From Gammaproteobacteria bacterium (GTDB taxonomy: Bacteria; Pseudomonadota; Gammaproteobacteria; S144-34), in contig WGBS01000303.1 in assembly GCA_015494165.1 (NCBI GenBank), forward strand, positions 1 to 13,640: a DNA stretch of 13,640 bases, in the 5' to 3' direction. Made by a program: the position numbers and the translations under genes. The number at the start of each line of letters is the position of its first letter. The stretch's first letter is position 1. Positions 1 through 6,843 of the stretch are shown in pieces. A model generated the notes under the pieces. That model was not told the origin of the DNA. It searched no databases and saw only the letters and a list, made by a program, of their open reading frames with translations.

Positions 1-2
1 AG

Positions 3-638
3 GCCATGATGGACGAGCTCTACGAGGAGTTCGTCAACGAGCGCATGCCCAACCGCGTCAAGATCACCACCTCCTGCTGCCAGATCAACTGCGGCGGGCA
101 GGGCGACATCGCCATCAACGTGCAGCACACCAAGCCGCCGCGCATCGACCACAGCCTGGTGGCGGACGTGTGCGAGCGGCCCGCGGTGGTGGCGCGCTGC
201 CCCGTGGCGGCCATCCGCCCGGCGCTCGTCGACGGCAGGCCCTCGCTCGAGATCGACGAGCGCAAGTGCGTGTGCTGCGGCGCCTGCTACCCACCGTGCC
301 CGCCGATGCAGATCAACGACCCCGAGCACACCAAGCTCGCCATCTGGGTGGGCGGCAAGTTCTCGAACGCGCGCTCGCGCCCGAGCTTCCACAAGCTGGT
401 CGCCGCGGGCATCCCGAACAACCCGCCGCGCTGGCCGGAGGCGACCGCCATCGTCAAGCGCATCCTGCGCGCCTATCAGCGCGACGCGCGCGACTGGGAG
501 CGCATCGGCGAGTGGATCGAGCGCATCGGCTGGCCCCGCTTCTTCGAGCTCACGGGGCTGCCCTTCACGCGCTACCACATCGACAACTGGCGCGGCGCGC
601 GGGCGAGCCTCAACGCCTCCACGCACCTGCGCTTCTGA
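3..638 (+). CDS. dsrB: Dissimilatory sulfite reductase beta subunit, oxidative type (C-terminal part)
   Basis: DsrB pairs with DsrA in the cytoplasmic siroheme enzyme that, in sulfur oxidisers, runs in reverse and oxidises stored or carrier-bound sulfur to sulfite. The frame is open to the left edge, so the gene is cut there; the two Met codons at 6-11 are internal. About 210 residues remain of a family usually near 355. Counting from the Met at 6, a cysteine cluster CCQINCGG (24-31) belongs to the siroheme/FeS region. A ferredoxin-type insertion CVCCGACYPPCP (88-99) has Cys 88, 91, 94 and 98 spaced as for a [4Fe-4S] cluster. The wording around CGGQGDIAIN, IPNNPPRWPEA and the ending SLNASTHLRF matches my memory of reverse-type DsrB from purple sulfur bacteria rather than sulfate-reducer DsrB. 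The gene ends tail-to-tail with the next minus-strand gene, and no dsrE/F/H follows, which is unusual. Confidence 0.95.
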   Translation, partial: AMMDELYEEFVNERMPNRVKITTSCCQINCGGQGDIAINVQHTKPPRIDHSLVADVCERPAVVARCPVAAIRPALVDGRPSLEIDERKCVCCGACYPPCPPMQINDPEHTKLAIWVGGKFSNARSRPSFHKLVAAGIPNNPPRWPEATAIVKRILRAYQRDARDWERIGEWIERIGWPRFFELTGLPFTRYHIDNWRGARASLNASTHLRF

Positions 639-662
639 GGGGAGAACGCGTCCGGGGCGGAT

Positions 663-917
663 TCAGCGGGAGGCGGGTAGCGCGGGCCGCGCCGCCGCCA
701 GGCAGCGCCAGTGGGCGAGCAGGCGACGGCACGCGCAGCGCGCCTCGGGCTCGCGCAGCGCCCCCGAGCCCAGCAGCGCCGCCAGGTGCGCCACCACGGC
801 CCGCGCCGCGAGCGGCGAGCCCGTGCGGGCGTAGTGGCGCACGAGCCGCGCCAGGCGCAGGCGCAGCCGCGGCGCGTCATCCGGAGCGGGGGCGAGGAGC
901 TGCAGCGGCCGGTCCAT
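663..917 (-). CDS. Small Cys-containing protein of unknown function, predicted iron (Fur) regulated
   Basis: I do not recognise this 84-residue protein. It starts MDRPLQLLAPAPDD, then has an Arg/Leu-rich helical stretch (about 17-50) containing RHYARTGSP, and ends with a second helix carrying Cys 61, Cys 63 and Cys 72 (CACRRLLAHWRC). No signal peptide or membrane segment is visible. The start is chosen for its position: no Shine-Dalgarno sequence precedes the ATG, but a sigma-70-like promoter places the predicted transcription start exactly on the A of the ATG. That suggests a leaderless message under a Fur-like operator. A GTG at codon 26 is a possible but less likely start. It lies 47 nt after the last ABC permease gene and converges on dsrB with a 24-nt gap. 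Codon usage resembles its neighbours. A role in iron or FeS handling near a siroheme/FeS enzyme is only inference. Confidence 0.6.
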   Translation of the reverse strand: MDRPLQLLAPAPDDAPRLRLRLARLVRHYARTGSPLAARAVVAHLAALLGSGALREPEARCACRRLLAHWRCLAAARPALPASR

Positions 918-919
918 GT

Positions 920-938
920 GAAAATGATAATCGTTCGC
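920..938. promoter_or_regulatory. Fur-box-like operator
   Basis: The plus-strand sequence GAAAATGATAATCGTTCGC matches the classical 19-bp Fur consensus GATAATGATAATCATTATC at 15 of 19 positions, including the central AATGATAATC. Such an AT-rich word stands out in DNA this rich in GC. It covers the -10 box of the promoter for the small gene that starts at 917, the usual geometry for iron-dependent repression. Assignment to Fur rather than a relative is by consensus only. Confidence 0.65.
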
Positions 939-952
939 GACAGCAGGCGCAA
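924..952 (-). promoter_or_regulatory. Sigma-70-like promoter giving a predicted leaderless mRNA
   Basis: On the minus strand a -35 box TTGCGC (952-947) and a -10 box TATCAT (929-924) are separated by 17 nt. Six nucleotides follow the -10 box, so the predicted +1 is position 917, the A of the ATG of the small gene. The absence of any ribosome binding site in this spacer agrees with a leaderless transcript. Confidence 0.5.
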
Positions 953-964
953 GCCCGCGTGGGC

Positions 965-2164
965 TCACTCGGCGCGCAGGGCGTCGACGGGCTCGAGGCG
1001 CGCGGCATGGAGGGCCGGGAGCACCCCGGCGGCGAGCCCCACGGCCACCGCCAGGGCCTCGGCGGCGAGGGCATAGCCCCAGGCCGTGTGCACGGGCAGC
1101 GCGGGGAAGGCGAGCGTGAGGGCGTGCGCCCCTCCGGCGCCGAGGACGAGGCCGGCGAGACCGCCGGCGGCGGCGAGCGCCGCCGCCTCGGCCAGGAACA
1201 GCGCGCCCACCTGGCGGCGGGTGGCGCCGAGGGCGCGCAGGAGGCCGATCTCGGCGCGGCGCTCCGAGACCGCGATGACCATGATGGTGAGGATGCCCAC
1301 GGCCCCCACCGCGAGCGAGATGGCGCCGATGCCGGCGACGGCGAAGGTGAGCATGCCGAGCACCGATCCCAGCACCTCCAGCATCTGGTCCTGGGTGGTG
1401 AGCGTGAAGTCCTCGCGCCCGTGGCGGGCGACGAGCAGACGGCGGATGCCCGCCACGACCTCGCGCACCGGCACGTCGGCGCGGTAGAGGACGTCGATCT
1501 CCATCAGGCCCTCGCGGCCGAAGATCTCCAGCCCCCAGGCCGCCGGTACGTAGGCGGCGTCGTCGAGGTCGAAGCCCAGCACCCGCCCCTTGGGCTGCAT
1601 GGCGCCGACCACGCGGAAGCGGTAGCCCGCCACGCGCAGGCGGCGGCCGAGGGGGCTCGCCTCGCCGAACAGCTCGCGCCGCACGGTGGCGCCCACGACC
1701 GCGAGCGGCCGCGGCGCGTGGAGGTCGTCGGGCGGCAGGAAACGGCCGAGCGCGGTGCCGAAAGCGAACACGCGCGGGAAGTCGGGGCCGACGCCGATCA
1801 CCTGCGTGCGGCGCACGCGCCCGCCCGCCTCGACGTCGGCGTTGCCCCACACCACCGGCACCACGCCCTCCACCCAGGGCAGCTCGCGCAGCGCGCGGGC
1901 GTCGTCGAGGGTGAGCGGGCGCACGGTGCCGAAGATCCCGGTGCTCATGCCGTGCGTGGTGGCGCGCCCGGGATTGATGGCGACGAGGTGGGTGCCGAAC
2001 TGCGTGAACTGGGCCAGCACGTAGCGGCGCGCGCCCTCGCCGACGGCGGTGAGCAGCACGACGGCGGCGACGCCGACGGCGATGCCGAGGGCGGTGAGCA
2101 GGCTGCGGCCGCGGTGGGCCGCGAGGCTCACGAGCACGAAGCGGGTGGCGTCGGCGGCGCGCAC
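965..2164 (-). CDS. MacB/FtsX-type ABC transporter permease (second of two)
   Basis: A 399-residue inner-membrane permease of the MacB/LolC/FtsX kind, starting at GTG. It has an N-terminal membrane helix (about 20-42, LLTALGIAVGVAAVVLLTAV) and the family signature GEGARRYV. A large periplasmic MacB-PCD-type domain follows (about 50-270), then three C-terminal helices. After the first of these comes the typical cytoplasmic motif SERRAEIGLLRALGATRRQV. The C-terminus LHAARLEPVDALRAE is typical of the family. It is clearly paralogous to the permease gene just upstream (about 40% identical by eye), and only 4 nt separate the two. With the ATPase and HlyD adaptor it should form a tripartite mechanotransmission exporter, probably with a heterodimeric permease. 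The substrate is unknown. Some relatives act in lipoprotein release rather than efflux. Confidence 0.92.
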   Translation of the reverse strand: MRAADATRFVLVSLAAHRGRSLLTALGIAVGVAAVVLLTAVGEGARRYVLAQFTQFGTHLVAINPGRATTHGMSTGIFGTVRPLTLDDARALRELPWVEGVVPVVWGNADVEAGGRVRRTQVIGVGPDFPRVFAFGTALGRFLPPDDLHAPRPLAVVGATVRRELFGEASPLGRRLRVAGYRFRVVGAMQPKGRVLGFDLDDAAYVPAAWGLEIFGREGLMEIDVLYRADVPVREVVAGIRRLLVARHGREDFTLTTQDQMLEVLGSVLGMLTFAVAGIGAISLAVGAVGILTIMVIAVSERRAEIGLLRALGATRRQVGALFLAEAAALAAAGGLAGLVLGAGGAHALTLAFPALPVHTAWGYALAAEALAVAVGLAAGVLPALHAARLEPVDALRAE

Positions 2165-2168
2165 GGCC

Positions 2169-3377
2169 TCAGCGCGACGCCAGCGCCGCCACGGGATCGA
2201 GGCGCGCCGCGCGTCGCGCCGGGAGCACGCCGAAGCCGATGCCGCCGGCGAGCGCGACGCCGAGGGCCGCCGGCGCGCTCCACCACGGAGCGGCGAAGGG
2301 AAAGAGCGGATAGAGACGCGCGGCCAGCTCCACCGCCCCGAGGCCGATGCCGATGCCCGCGAGACCGCCGGCGGCGGCGAGCACCCCGGCCTCGGCCACG
2401 AACAGCCGCGCGATGAGCGCCGGGGTCGCGCCCAGGGCCTTGAGCAGGCCGATCTCGGCGCGGCGGCCGGCGACGCTGATGAGCATGATGTTCATGATCA
2501 GGATGCCGGCGACGCTGAGGCTGATTCCGGCGAGCGCCGCGAGCGCGTAGGTGAGCGCGCGCAGGATGCGGTCGAAGGCAGCAAGCACGGCGTCCTGCGT
2601 CACCACCGTGACGTCCTCCTCGCCGCGGTGGCGCTCGCGCAGGGTGGCGAGCACGTCGCGGCGCGCCGCCGCGATGGCCTCGCGGCTGCGCGCCTCCACG
2701 AGCGCCCGGAACAGGCCCGAGGTGTCGAACAGGGCCTGCGCGCTCGCCACCGGCACCACCACCATCTCGTCCACCTTGACGCCGAGGGCGAAGCCCTGTG
2801 GCGCCAGCACGCCGATCACGCGGAAGCGCCGGTCGCCGATGCGCACCCATTGCCCGAGCGGGGGATCGGCGCCGAAGAGCTCGCGCGCCACGGTGGCCCC
2901 CAGCAGGCACACCGCCTGGGCGCGCCGCGGGTCGCCCTCCGGCAGGTTGCGCCCGCGCGCCAGCCGCCAGTGGCGCACGCGCACGAGCTCGGCGGTGGAG
3001 CCGAGCACCGTCGCCTCGCGCTCGCGCCCGCCGCGCGAGACCGGCGCCGAGCCCACCACCACCGGCGCCACGCGCCGCACGTGCGGGCTGCGCAGCAGGG
3101 CGAGGGCGTCCTCGAGGGTGAGCTCGCGCGGCGTCATGCCCACGAACAGCCCCGGGGTCGCGCCCGCCGTCTCGCTGCGCCCCGGGAGCACGATCAGCAG
3201 GTTGGTGCCGAGGGCGGCGAACTCGCGCACGACGTAGCGCCGCGCCCCCTCGCCGAGCGCGCTGAGCATGAGCACGGCGCCGGCGCCGATCGCCACCGCG
3301 AGCATGGTGAGGGCGGTGCGCGCGGGGTGCGCGGCGAGGCTGCGCGCGGCGAAGGCGAGGGTCTCGCCCGCCCTCAC
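2169..3377 (-). CDS. MacB/FtsX-type ABC transporter permease (first of two)
   Basis: A 402-residue permease. I place the start at a GTG that overlaps the stop of the ATPase gene by 4 nt (GTGA). This gives a normal N-terminus, RAGETLAFAARSLAAHPART, before the first membrane helix; the open frame upstream is antisense-like readthrough. The protein has helix 1 (about 20-40), GEGARRYV, a periplasmic MacB-PCD-type domain, and three C-terminal helices. The motif GRRAEIGLLKALGATPALI lies after the second helix, and the end RRAARLDPVAALASR is typical of the family. It differs from its neighbour mainly in the periplasmic domain, so the two probably form a heterodimer served by the single ATPase. No TolC-like outer membrane gene is present in the window. 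Confidence 0.9.
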   Translation of the reverse strand: MRAGETLAFAARSLAAHPARTALTMLAVAIGAGAVLMLSALGEGARRYVVREFAALGTNLLIVLPGRSETAGATPGLFVGMTPRELTLEDALALLRSPHVRRVAPVVVGSAPVSRGGREREATVLGSTAELVRVRHWRLARGRNLPEGDPRRAQAVCLLGATVARELFGADPPLGQWVRIGDRRFRVIGVLAPQGFALGVKVDEMVVVPVASAQALFDTSGLFRALVEARSREAIAAARRDVLATLRERHRGEEDVTVVTQDAVLAAFDRILRALTYALAALAGISLSVAGILIMNIMLISVAGRRAEIGLLKALGATPALIARLFVAEAGVLAAAGGLAGIGIGLGAVELAARLYPLFPFAAPWWSAPAALGVALAGGIGFGVLPARRAARLDPVAALASR

Positions 3378-4051
3378 GCCTGCGTCCCCTCGAGGATGCG
3401 CCCGTCGCGCATGTGCAGGCGCCGCCGCGCGCGCTCGCCGAGCTCGGGGTCGTGCGTCACCACCACGAGCGTCATGCCGCGCTCGCGGTGCAGGCGCTCG
3501 AGCAGCTCGACCACCTCGCGGCCCGAGGCGCGATCGAGGTTGCCCGTGGGCTCGTCGGCGAGGATCAGGCGCGGGCGCATGACGGTGGCGCGGGCGATGG
3601 CCACGCGCTGGCGCTGCCCGCCCGAGAGCTGGTCGGGGCGGTGGCGGGCGCGCTCGGCGAGGCCGACGGCGGCGAGCGCCGCCTCCGCCCGCGGGCGCCG
3701 CTCCGCCGGGGGGAGGCCCGCGATCTGCATGGGCAGCTCGACGTTCTCGAGCGCGCTCAGGCGCGGCACCAGGTGGAAGAACTGGAAGACGAAGCCGATG
3801 GTCTCGCGCCGCAGGCGCGCCTGCTCCGCCTCGTCCAGGCCGGTGACGTCGCGCCCGTCGAGCAGGTAGCGGCCGGCGGTGGGGCGGTCGAGCAGGCCGA
3901 GGATGTGCAGCAGCGTGCTCTTGCCCGAGCCCGAGGGCCCCATCACCGAGACGTACTCCCCCGCGGCGATCTCGAGGTCGACGCCGGCGAGCGCGCGCAC
4001 GAGCTGGCCGCCGACCCGGTAGACCCGCTCGATGCCCTCGAGGCGGATCAT
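3374..4051 (-). CDS. MacB/LolD-type ABC transporter ATP-binding protein
   Basis: A 225-residue cytoplasmic ATPase of the MacB/LolD/FtsE class that drives the two adjacent permeases. All motifs are intact: Walker A GPSGSGKST (38-46), Q-loop Gln 90 in FVFQFFHLVPRLSALEN, signature LSGGQ (142-146), Walker B LILADEPTG with catalytic Glu 167, and switch His 200 (VVVTHD). The Q-loop wording FQFFHLVPRLSALENVELPM is typical of MacB-like transporters. The ATG start is in an ATGA overlap with the adaptor stop, and its GGAGG lies inside the end of the adaptor gene directly next to the ATG. Translation is therefore probably coupled. The downstream permease start overlaps this gene's stop in the same way. 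Confidence 0.95.
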   Translation of the reverse strand: MIRLEGIERVYRVGGQLVRALAGVDLEIAAGEYVSVMGPSGSGKSTLLHILGLLDRPTAGRYLLDGRDVTGLDEAEQARLRRETIGFVFQFFHLVPRLSALENVELPMQIAGLPPAERRPRAEAALAAVGLAERARHRPDQLSGGQRQRVAIARATVMRPRLILADEPTGNLDRASGREVVELLERLHRERGMTLVVVTHDPELGERARRRLHMRDGRILEGTQA

Positions 4052-5202
4052 CCTCCGTTGCCGCCGCCCTCGGGCACGGCGCGCACGCCCGGCCGCACGC
4101 CCTCGCGGTCGAGCGAGACCACCACGCGCTCGCCGGCGCGCAGCCCCGAGCGCACCTCGGTCCAGCGCCAGTTGCCGATCCCCGTGCGCACCGGACGCGC
4201 CTCGAGGCGGCCGCTCGCCTCGTCGTAGACCAGCACGCGCGGGCCCTCCTGCAGGGCCTCGGTCGGCACACGCAGGACATTCGCGCGCCTCTCGAGCACG
4301 ATCTCGAGGTCGGCGCTGTAGCCCGGAAGCAGCGCCACGCCGGGATCGCCGACGAAGTCGGCCTCCACGTCCACGGTGCGCGCCTGCTTCTCGAGCTCGC
4401 GCACGTATGCGGCCACGCGCCGCACGCGGCCCGCGAAGGTGCGGCCGCGGTAGGCGTCGAGCGTGATGCGCGCCTCCATCCCGGGGCGCACCCCGGCGGC
4501 GTCCACCTCGTCGATGGGCGCGCTCACATAGACGCACGAGGGGTCGATGAGGTCCACCGCAGGCGGTGTCGCCACGCCCAGCGGCGAGGGCGTGATGTAC
4601 TCGCCGACCTCGCCGTTGACCTCGGCCACGACGCCGGCGAAGGGCGCGATGAGGCGCGTGCGCGCGAGATCCGCCTCGGCCACGGCGAGCTCGGCGCGCG
4701 CCACCGCGACGCCCGCCTCCGCGGCCCTGCAGCCCGCCTCGCGCGCCTCCGCCTCGCCCACAGCGCGGTCGCGCGCCTCCTCGGAGGCGAGCCCGCGGCG
4801 GTGCAGGCGCACGAGGCGCTCGGCCTCACGCCGGGCGACGCGGGCGGCGGTGCAGGCCTCCTCCGCCCGTGCGCGCGCGGCACGGGCGCGCGCGGCGGCG
4901 AGCTCACGGCGGGCCGCAAGGTCGCGGTTCCACAGCTCGAGCAGCAGGGCGCCGCGCTCCACGCGGTCGCCCTCGCGGGCGAGCAGGCGCGCGATCTGGC
5001 CGCCGACCGAGGGCGAGAGCCGTGCCCGCCGGCAGGCCCTGACGCTTCCGGCGCGCGTGTTGGCGGCGGTGGCCTCGACGAGGCCGCGGCCGACCGTGGC
5101 GAGGCGCACGGGCACCGGCTCGGGCGTGCCCGCGCGCCAGACCGCGACCGCGACGGCGGCGCCCGCCACCACCAGGGCGAGCAGGGCGCGTGCGCGTCGC
5201 AT
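4048..5202 (-). CDS. HlyD/MacA-family periplasmic adaptor protein
   Basis: A 384-residue membrane-fusion protein that links an inner-membrane transporter to an outer-membrane channel. An N-terminal membrane anchor (about 5-22, Ala/Val-rich) is followed by the first half of a biotinyl-lipoyl domain (ARLSPSVGGQIARLLAREGD, about 60-79). A long Ala/Arg/Glu-rich coiled-coil hairpin comes next (about 90-175), then the second lipoyl half (LIAPFAGVVAEVNGEVGEYI) and beta-barrel/membrane-proximal domains (PGMEARITLDAYRGRTFAGRV). No lipobox is seen. The single Cys residues in the coiled coil (as in EEACTAA and EAGCRAA) are unusual and could form a disulfide in the periplasm. No clear Shine-Dalgarno precedes the ATG, and the upstream gene ends 18 nt before it. 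Its stop overlaps the ATPase start, tying it to the MacB-type exporter. Confidence 0.92.
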   Translation of the reverse strand: MRRARALLALVVAGAAVAVAVWRAGTPEPVPVRLATVGRGLVEATAANTRAGSVRACRRARLSPSVGGQIARLLAREGDRVERGALLLELWNRDLAARRELAAARARAARARAEEACTAARVARREAERLVRLHRRGLASEEARDRAVGEAEAREAGCRAAEAGVAVARAELAVAEADLARTRLIAPFAGVVAEVNGEVGEYITPSPLGVATPPAVDLIDPSCVYVSAPIDEVDAAGVRPGMEARITLDAYRGRTFAGRVRRVAAYVRELEKQARTVDVEADFVGDPGVALLPGYSADLEIVLERRANVLRVPTEALQEGPRVLVYDEASGRLEARPVRTGIGNWRWTEVRSGLRAGERVVVSLDREGVRPGVRAVPEGGGNGG

Positions 5203-5220
5203 GCCGGCGGGAGGGGAGGG

Positions 5221-5727
5221 TCAGGCGAACATGGCGGCGACGGTGATGCCCGCCGCCGTGAGGCCGAAGCCCGCGAACAGGCGCTGGCGCTCGCGCAGCA
5301 GGTGCCAGGTGGAGGCCAGCATCCCCGGCACGACCACGAACACGCCGAGGGCGATGCCCGTCATCGTGAGCCCGTCGCCGCGCGTGAGGTGCTCGACGTA
5401 CCAGTGGCCATCGGGACGCTCGCCGCCGGCCTCTTCCCAGACCTCGTCCACGCTGCGCCCCTCCCAGATCGCCGACAGCACCAGCTCCGGCTCCAGGTAG
5501 TTGAGCTCGGTGACGAAGGCGAGGATGGAGCCGAGCACCGTGACGAAGGAGCCGAGGATGGTGCCCCAGTAGACGATGTCGCCATAGAGGACGGCGGCCT
5601 TGGCTACCGTGGGCCGCTCGAGCGCGTGCTCGAGCGTCTCCTCGACGTGCTCGATCTCGTGCTCGAGGAGCTCCCCGGCGTGCTCGATCTTCTGCTCGAG
5701 CTTCTTCTCGATGTCGCGCATCGTCAT
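5221..5727 (-). CDS. Small membrane protein with His/Glu-rich helical N-terminus, partner of the TSUP transporter (DUF1634-like?)
   Basis: A 168-residue protein. The start is the ATG 9 nt after a good GGGGAGG ribosome site that begins at the stop of the TSUP gene. Residues 5-38 form a charged amphipathic helix or coiled coil with repeated EH pairs; His 16, 23, 27 and 34 fall on about one helix face. Three hydrophobic segments follow: about 45-72, about 118-140 (TMTGIALGVFVVVPGMLAST) and about 148-168 at the C-terminus. The linker between the first two (SAIWEGRSVDEVWEEAGGE) is acidic. The C-terminal layout, with a short Arg/Glu loop LLRERQRLF between two helices, resembles DUF1634 proteins, which are often encoded next to TauE/SafE transporters. 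That assignment comes from memory and could not be tested. It lies 14 nt after the TSUP gene and 18 nt before the HlyD adaptor, so it probably belongs to the same operon. Confidence 0.8.
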   Translation of the reverse strand: MTMRDIEKKLEQKIEHAGELLEHEIEHVEETLEHALERPTVAKAAVLYGDIVYWGTILGSFVTVLGSILAFVTELNYLEPELVLSAIWEGRSVDEVWEEAGGERPDGHWYVEHLTRGDGLTMTGIALGVFVVVPGMLASTWHLLRERQRLFAGFGLTAAGITVAAMFA

Positions 5728-5741
5728 GGCCGGTCCTCCCC

Positions 5742-6749
5742 TCACACGAGCGGCACGTCGAAGCCGAGGAGCGTCTCGGCGCCGCGCACCACGAGCTTGA
5801 TGCTGGTCAGGAACAGCAGCACGATGAGGATCTGGCGCACGAAGCCCGCCCGGATACGGGCGAGGATGTGGGCGCCGAGGATGCCGCCCACGACCTGGCC
5901 CAGCATCCACGGCGCGGCGAAGAGCGCGATCAGCGCGCCCTTGGTGATGTAGGGCCAGATGGCGGCGGCGTTGCCGATGGCGAGCAGCACGCCGCTCGAG
6001 GCCGCCGCGACCTTGAGCGGGACGTCCATCACCAGGTTCAGCACGGGCACCACCGCCCAGCCCCCGCCGAGCCCGAAGAAGCCGCCCACGAAGCCGACGG
6101 CGAGGAAGAGCAGGCCGCCGGGCAGCACCCGGTTGGCATGATAGGTCACGGGCCTGGCGAGGGACTCCTCCCAGTAGGTGCTGCGCATGCCGAGCCGGCG
6201 GCTGAGGCCGTCGAGCTTGCGCGGCACCGGGTACTCGGTCTTGGAGCCGCCCACGACGAACATGACCGCAATGAAGATGAGCAGCGCGCCCAGCATGAGG
6301 CGCACGATGGCGTCGCCGGTCGCGCCCATGGCGTCGGCCATGACGATGGCGGCCTTCGCGCCCAGGATGGCGCCGACGATGATCGGCACCGCACAGTAGA
6401 AGACCAGCCGCACGTCGGCCAGCCCCTTGCGCATGAAGGGCCCGGAGGAGACCAGCCCGCTGAACATGGCGACCACCAGCCCGGTGGAGCGGATCAGGAG
6501 CGTGTCCACGTTGGTGAAGCCGAGCATCACGGGCGTGAACAGCACTCCGCCGCCGACGCCGCCGAGGACGGCGACCACGGCGATGAGCGTGCTGAACAGG
6601 AAGGAGGCGGCCAGGATCAGCCACATCTCGTCGGCCGTGAGCACGTGCGTGTGGTCCACGGCCGAGAACATGGCCATCGCCGCGTAGGCCACGGCGATGG
6701 CCGCCACGAGGAAGGTCAGCTCGGGTACGCGTCGCGCCAGCTCCCACAT
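5742..6749 (-). CDS. Sulfite exporter TauE/SafE family (TSUP) membrane transporter
   Basis: A 335-residue inner-membrane protein with about eight to nine hydrophobic segments. It shows the two-repeat TSUP layout. The first half carries AVVAVLGGVGGGVLFTPVML (58-77); the second carries the matching VGFVGGFFGLGGGWAVVPVL. Family members move sulfite, sulfonates, thiosulfate or related anions. In a cell with reverse Dsr, which makes sulfite in the cytoplasm, sulfite export is a reasonable guess, but the substrate cannot be read from sequence. The central cytoplasmic loop (about 170-205, GGSKTEYPVPRKLDGLSRRL) is longer than in minimal members. The ATG has an AGGGGGA ribosome site about 9 nt upstream. 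It is the first gene of the six-gene operon that ends with the two ABC permeases. Confidence 0.9.
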   Translation of the reverse strand: MWELARRVPELTFLVAAIAVAYAAMAMFSAVDHTHVLTADEMWLILAASFLFSTLIAVVAVLGGVGGGVLFTPVMLGFTNVDTLLIRSTGLVVAMFSGLVSSGPFMRKGLADVRLVFYCAVPIIVGAILGAKAAIVMADAMGATGDAIVRLMLGALLIFIAVMFVVGGSKTEYPVPRKLDGLSRRLGMRSTYWEESLARPVTYHANRVLPGGLLFLAVGFVGGFFGLGGGWAVVPVLNLVMDVPLKVAAASSGVLLAIGNAAAIWPYITKGALIALFAAPWMLGQVVGGILGAHILARIRAGFVRQILIVLLFLTSIKLVVRGAETLLGFDVPLV

Positions 6750-6803
6750 GCGTCTTCGTCCCCCTGTGCGCCGGCGGCGCGTGGGCCGCCGTGCCAGGGC
6801 CGG

Positions 6804-6809
6804 ATTATA
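6804..6809 (-). promoter_or_regulatory. Perfect -10 box (TATAAT) ahead of the TSUP operon
   Basis: On the minus strand a perfect TATAAT sits in an otherwise almost pure G/C stretch of the 94-nt gap before the TSUP gene. The predicted +1 near 6797 would give a leader of about 48 nt. No convincing -35 box is found at 16-19 nt (the best is TGTGCG), so an activator may be needed or the match may be chance. Confidence 0.45.
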
Positions 6810-6843
6810 GGGGGGCCGGCGCGCGGCCGCACACCGGGCGCGG

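Noticed and set aside
170..2416. Very long open frame on the plus strand over the permease genes
   Set aside because: It is antisense to clear MacB-type permeases, rich in Arg/Gly/Ala/His with no recognisable domain, and follows from the high GC content, which removes stop codons. The same applies to the long frames at 2049-3869 (+), 7380-8744 (-) and 11462-12964 (-).
2169..4280. Permease frame extended upstream to a 703-residue protein
   Set aside because: The added part is out of frame with the real ATPase and is Arg/Ala/Pro low-complexity. The GTG overlapping the ATPase stop gives a normal permease start.
5221..6747. A 508-residue minus-strand protein joining the TSUP region to the small membrane protein
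   Set aside because: Its N-terminal two thirds are a shadow of the TSUP gene in another frame. The true small gene starts at 5727 behind a good ribosome site.
6791..6806. TGGCACG on the minus strand as a sigma-54 promoter
   Set aside because: The -24 half matches but the -12 half reads CCCA instead of TTGC.
6750..6843. Possible RES-domain toxin gene beside the antitoxin-like gene
   Set aside because: The gap is only 94 nt and the following frames are the TSUP gene; no RES-like sequence is found.
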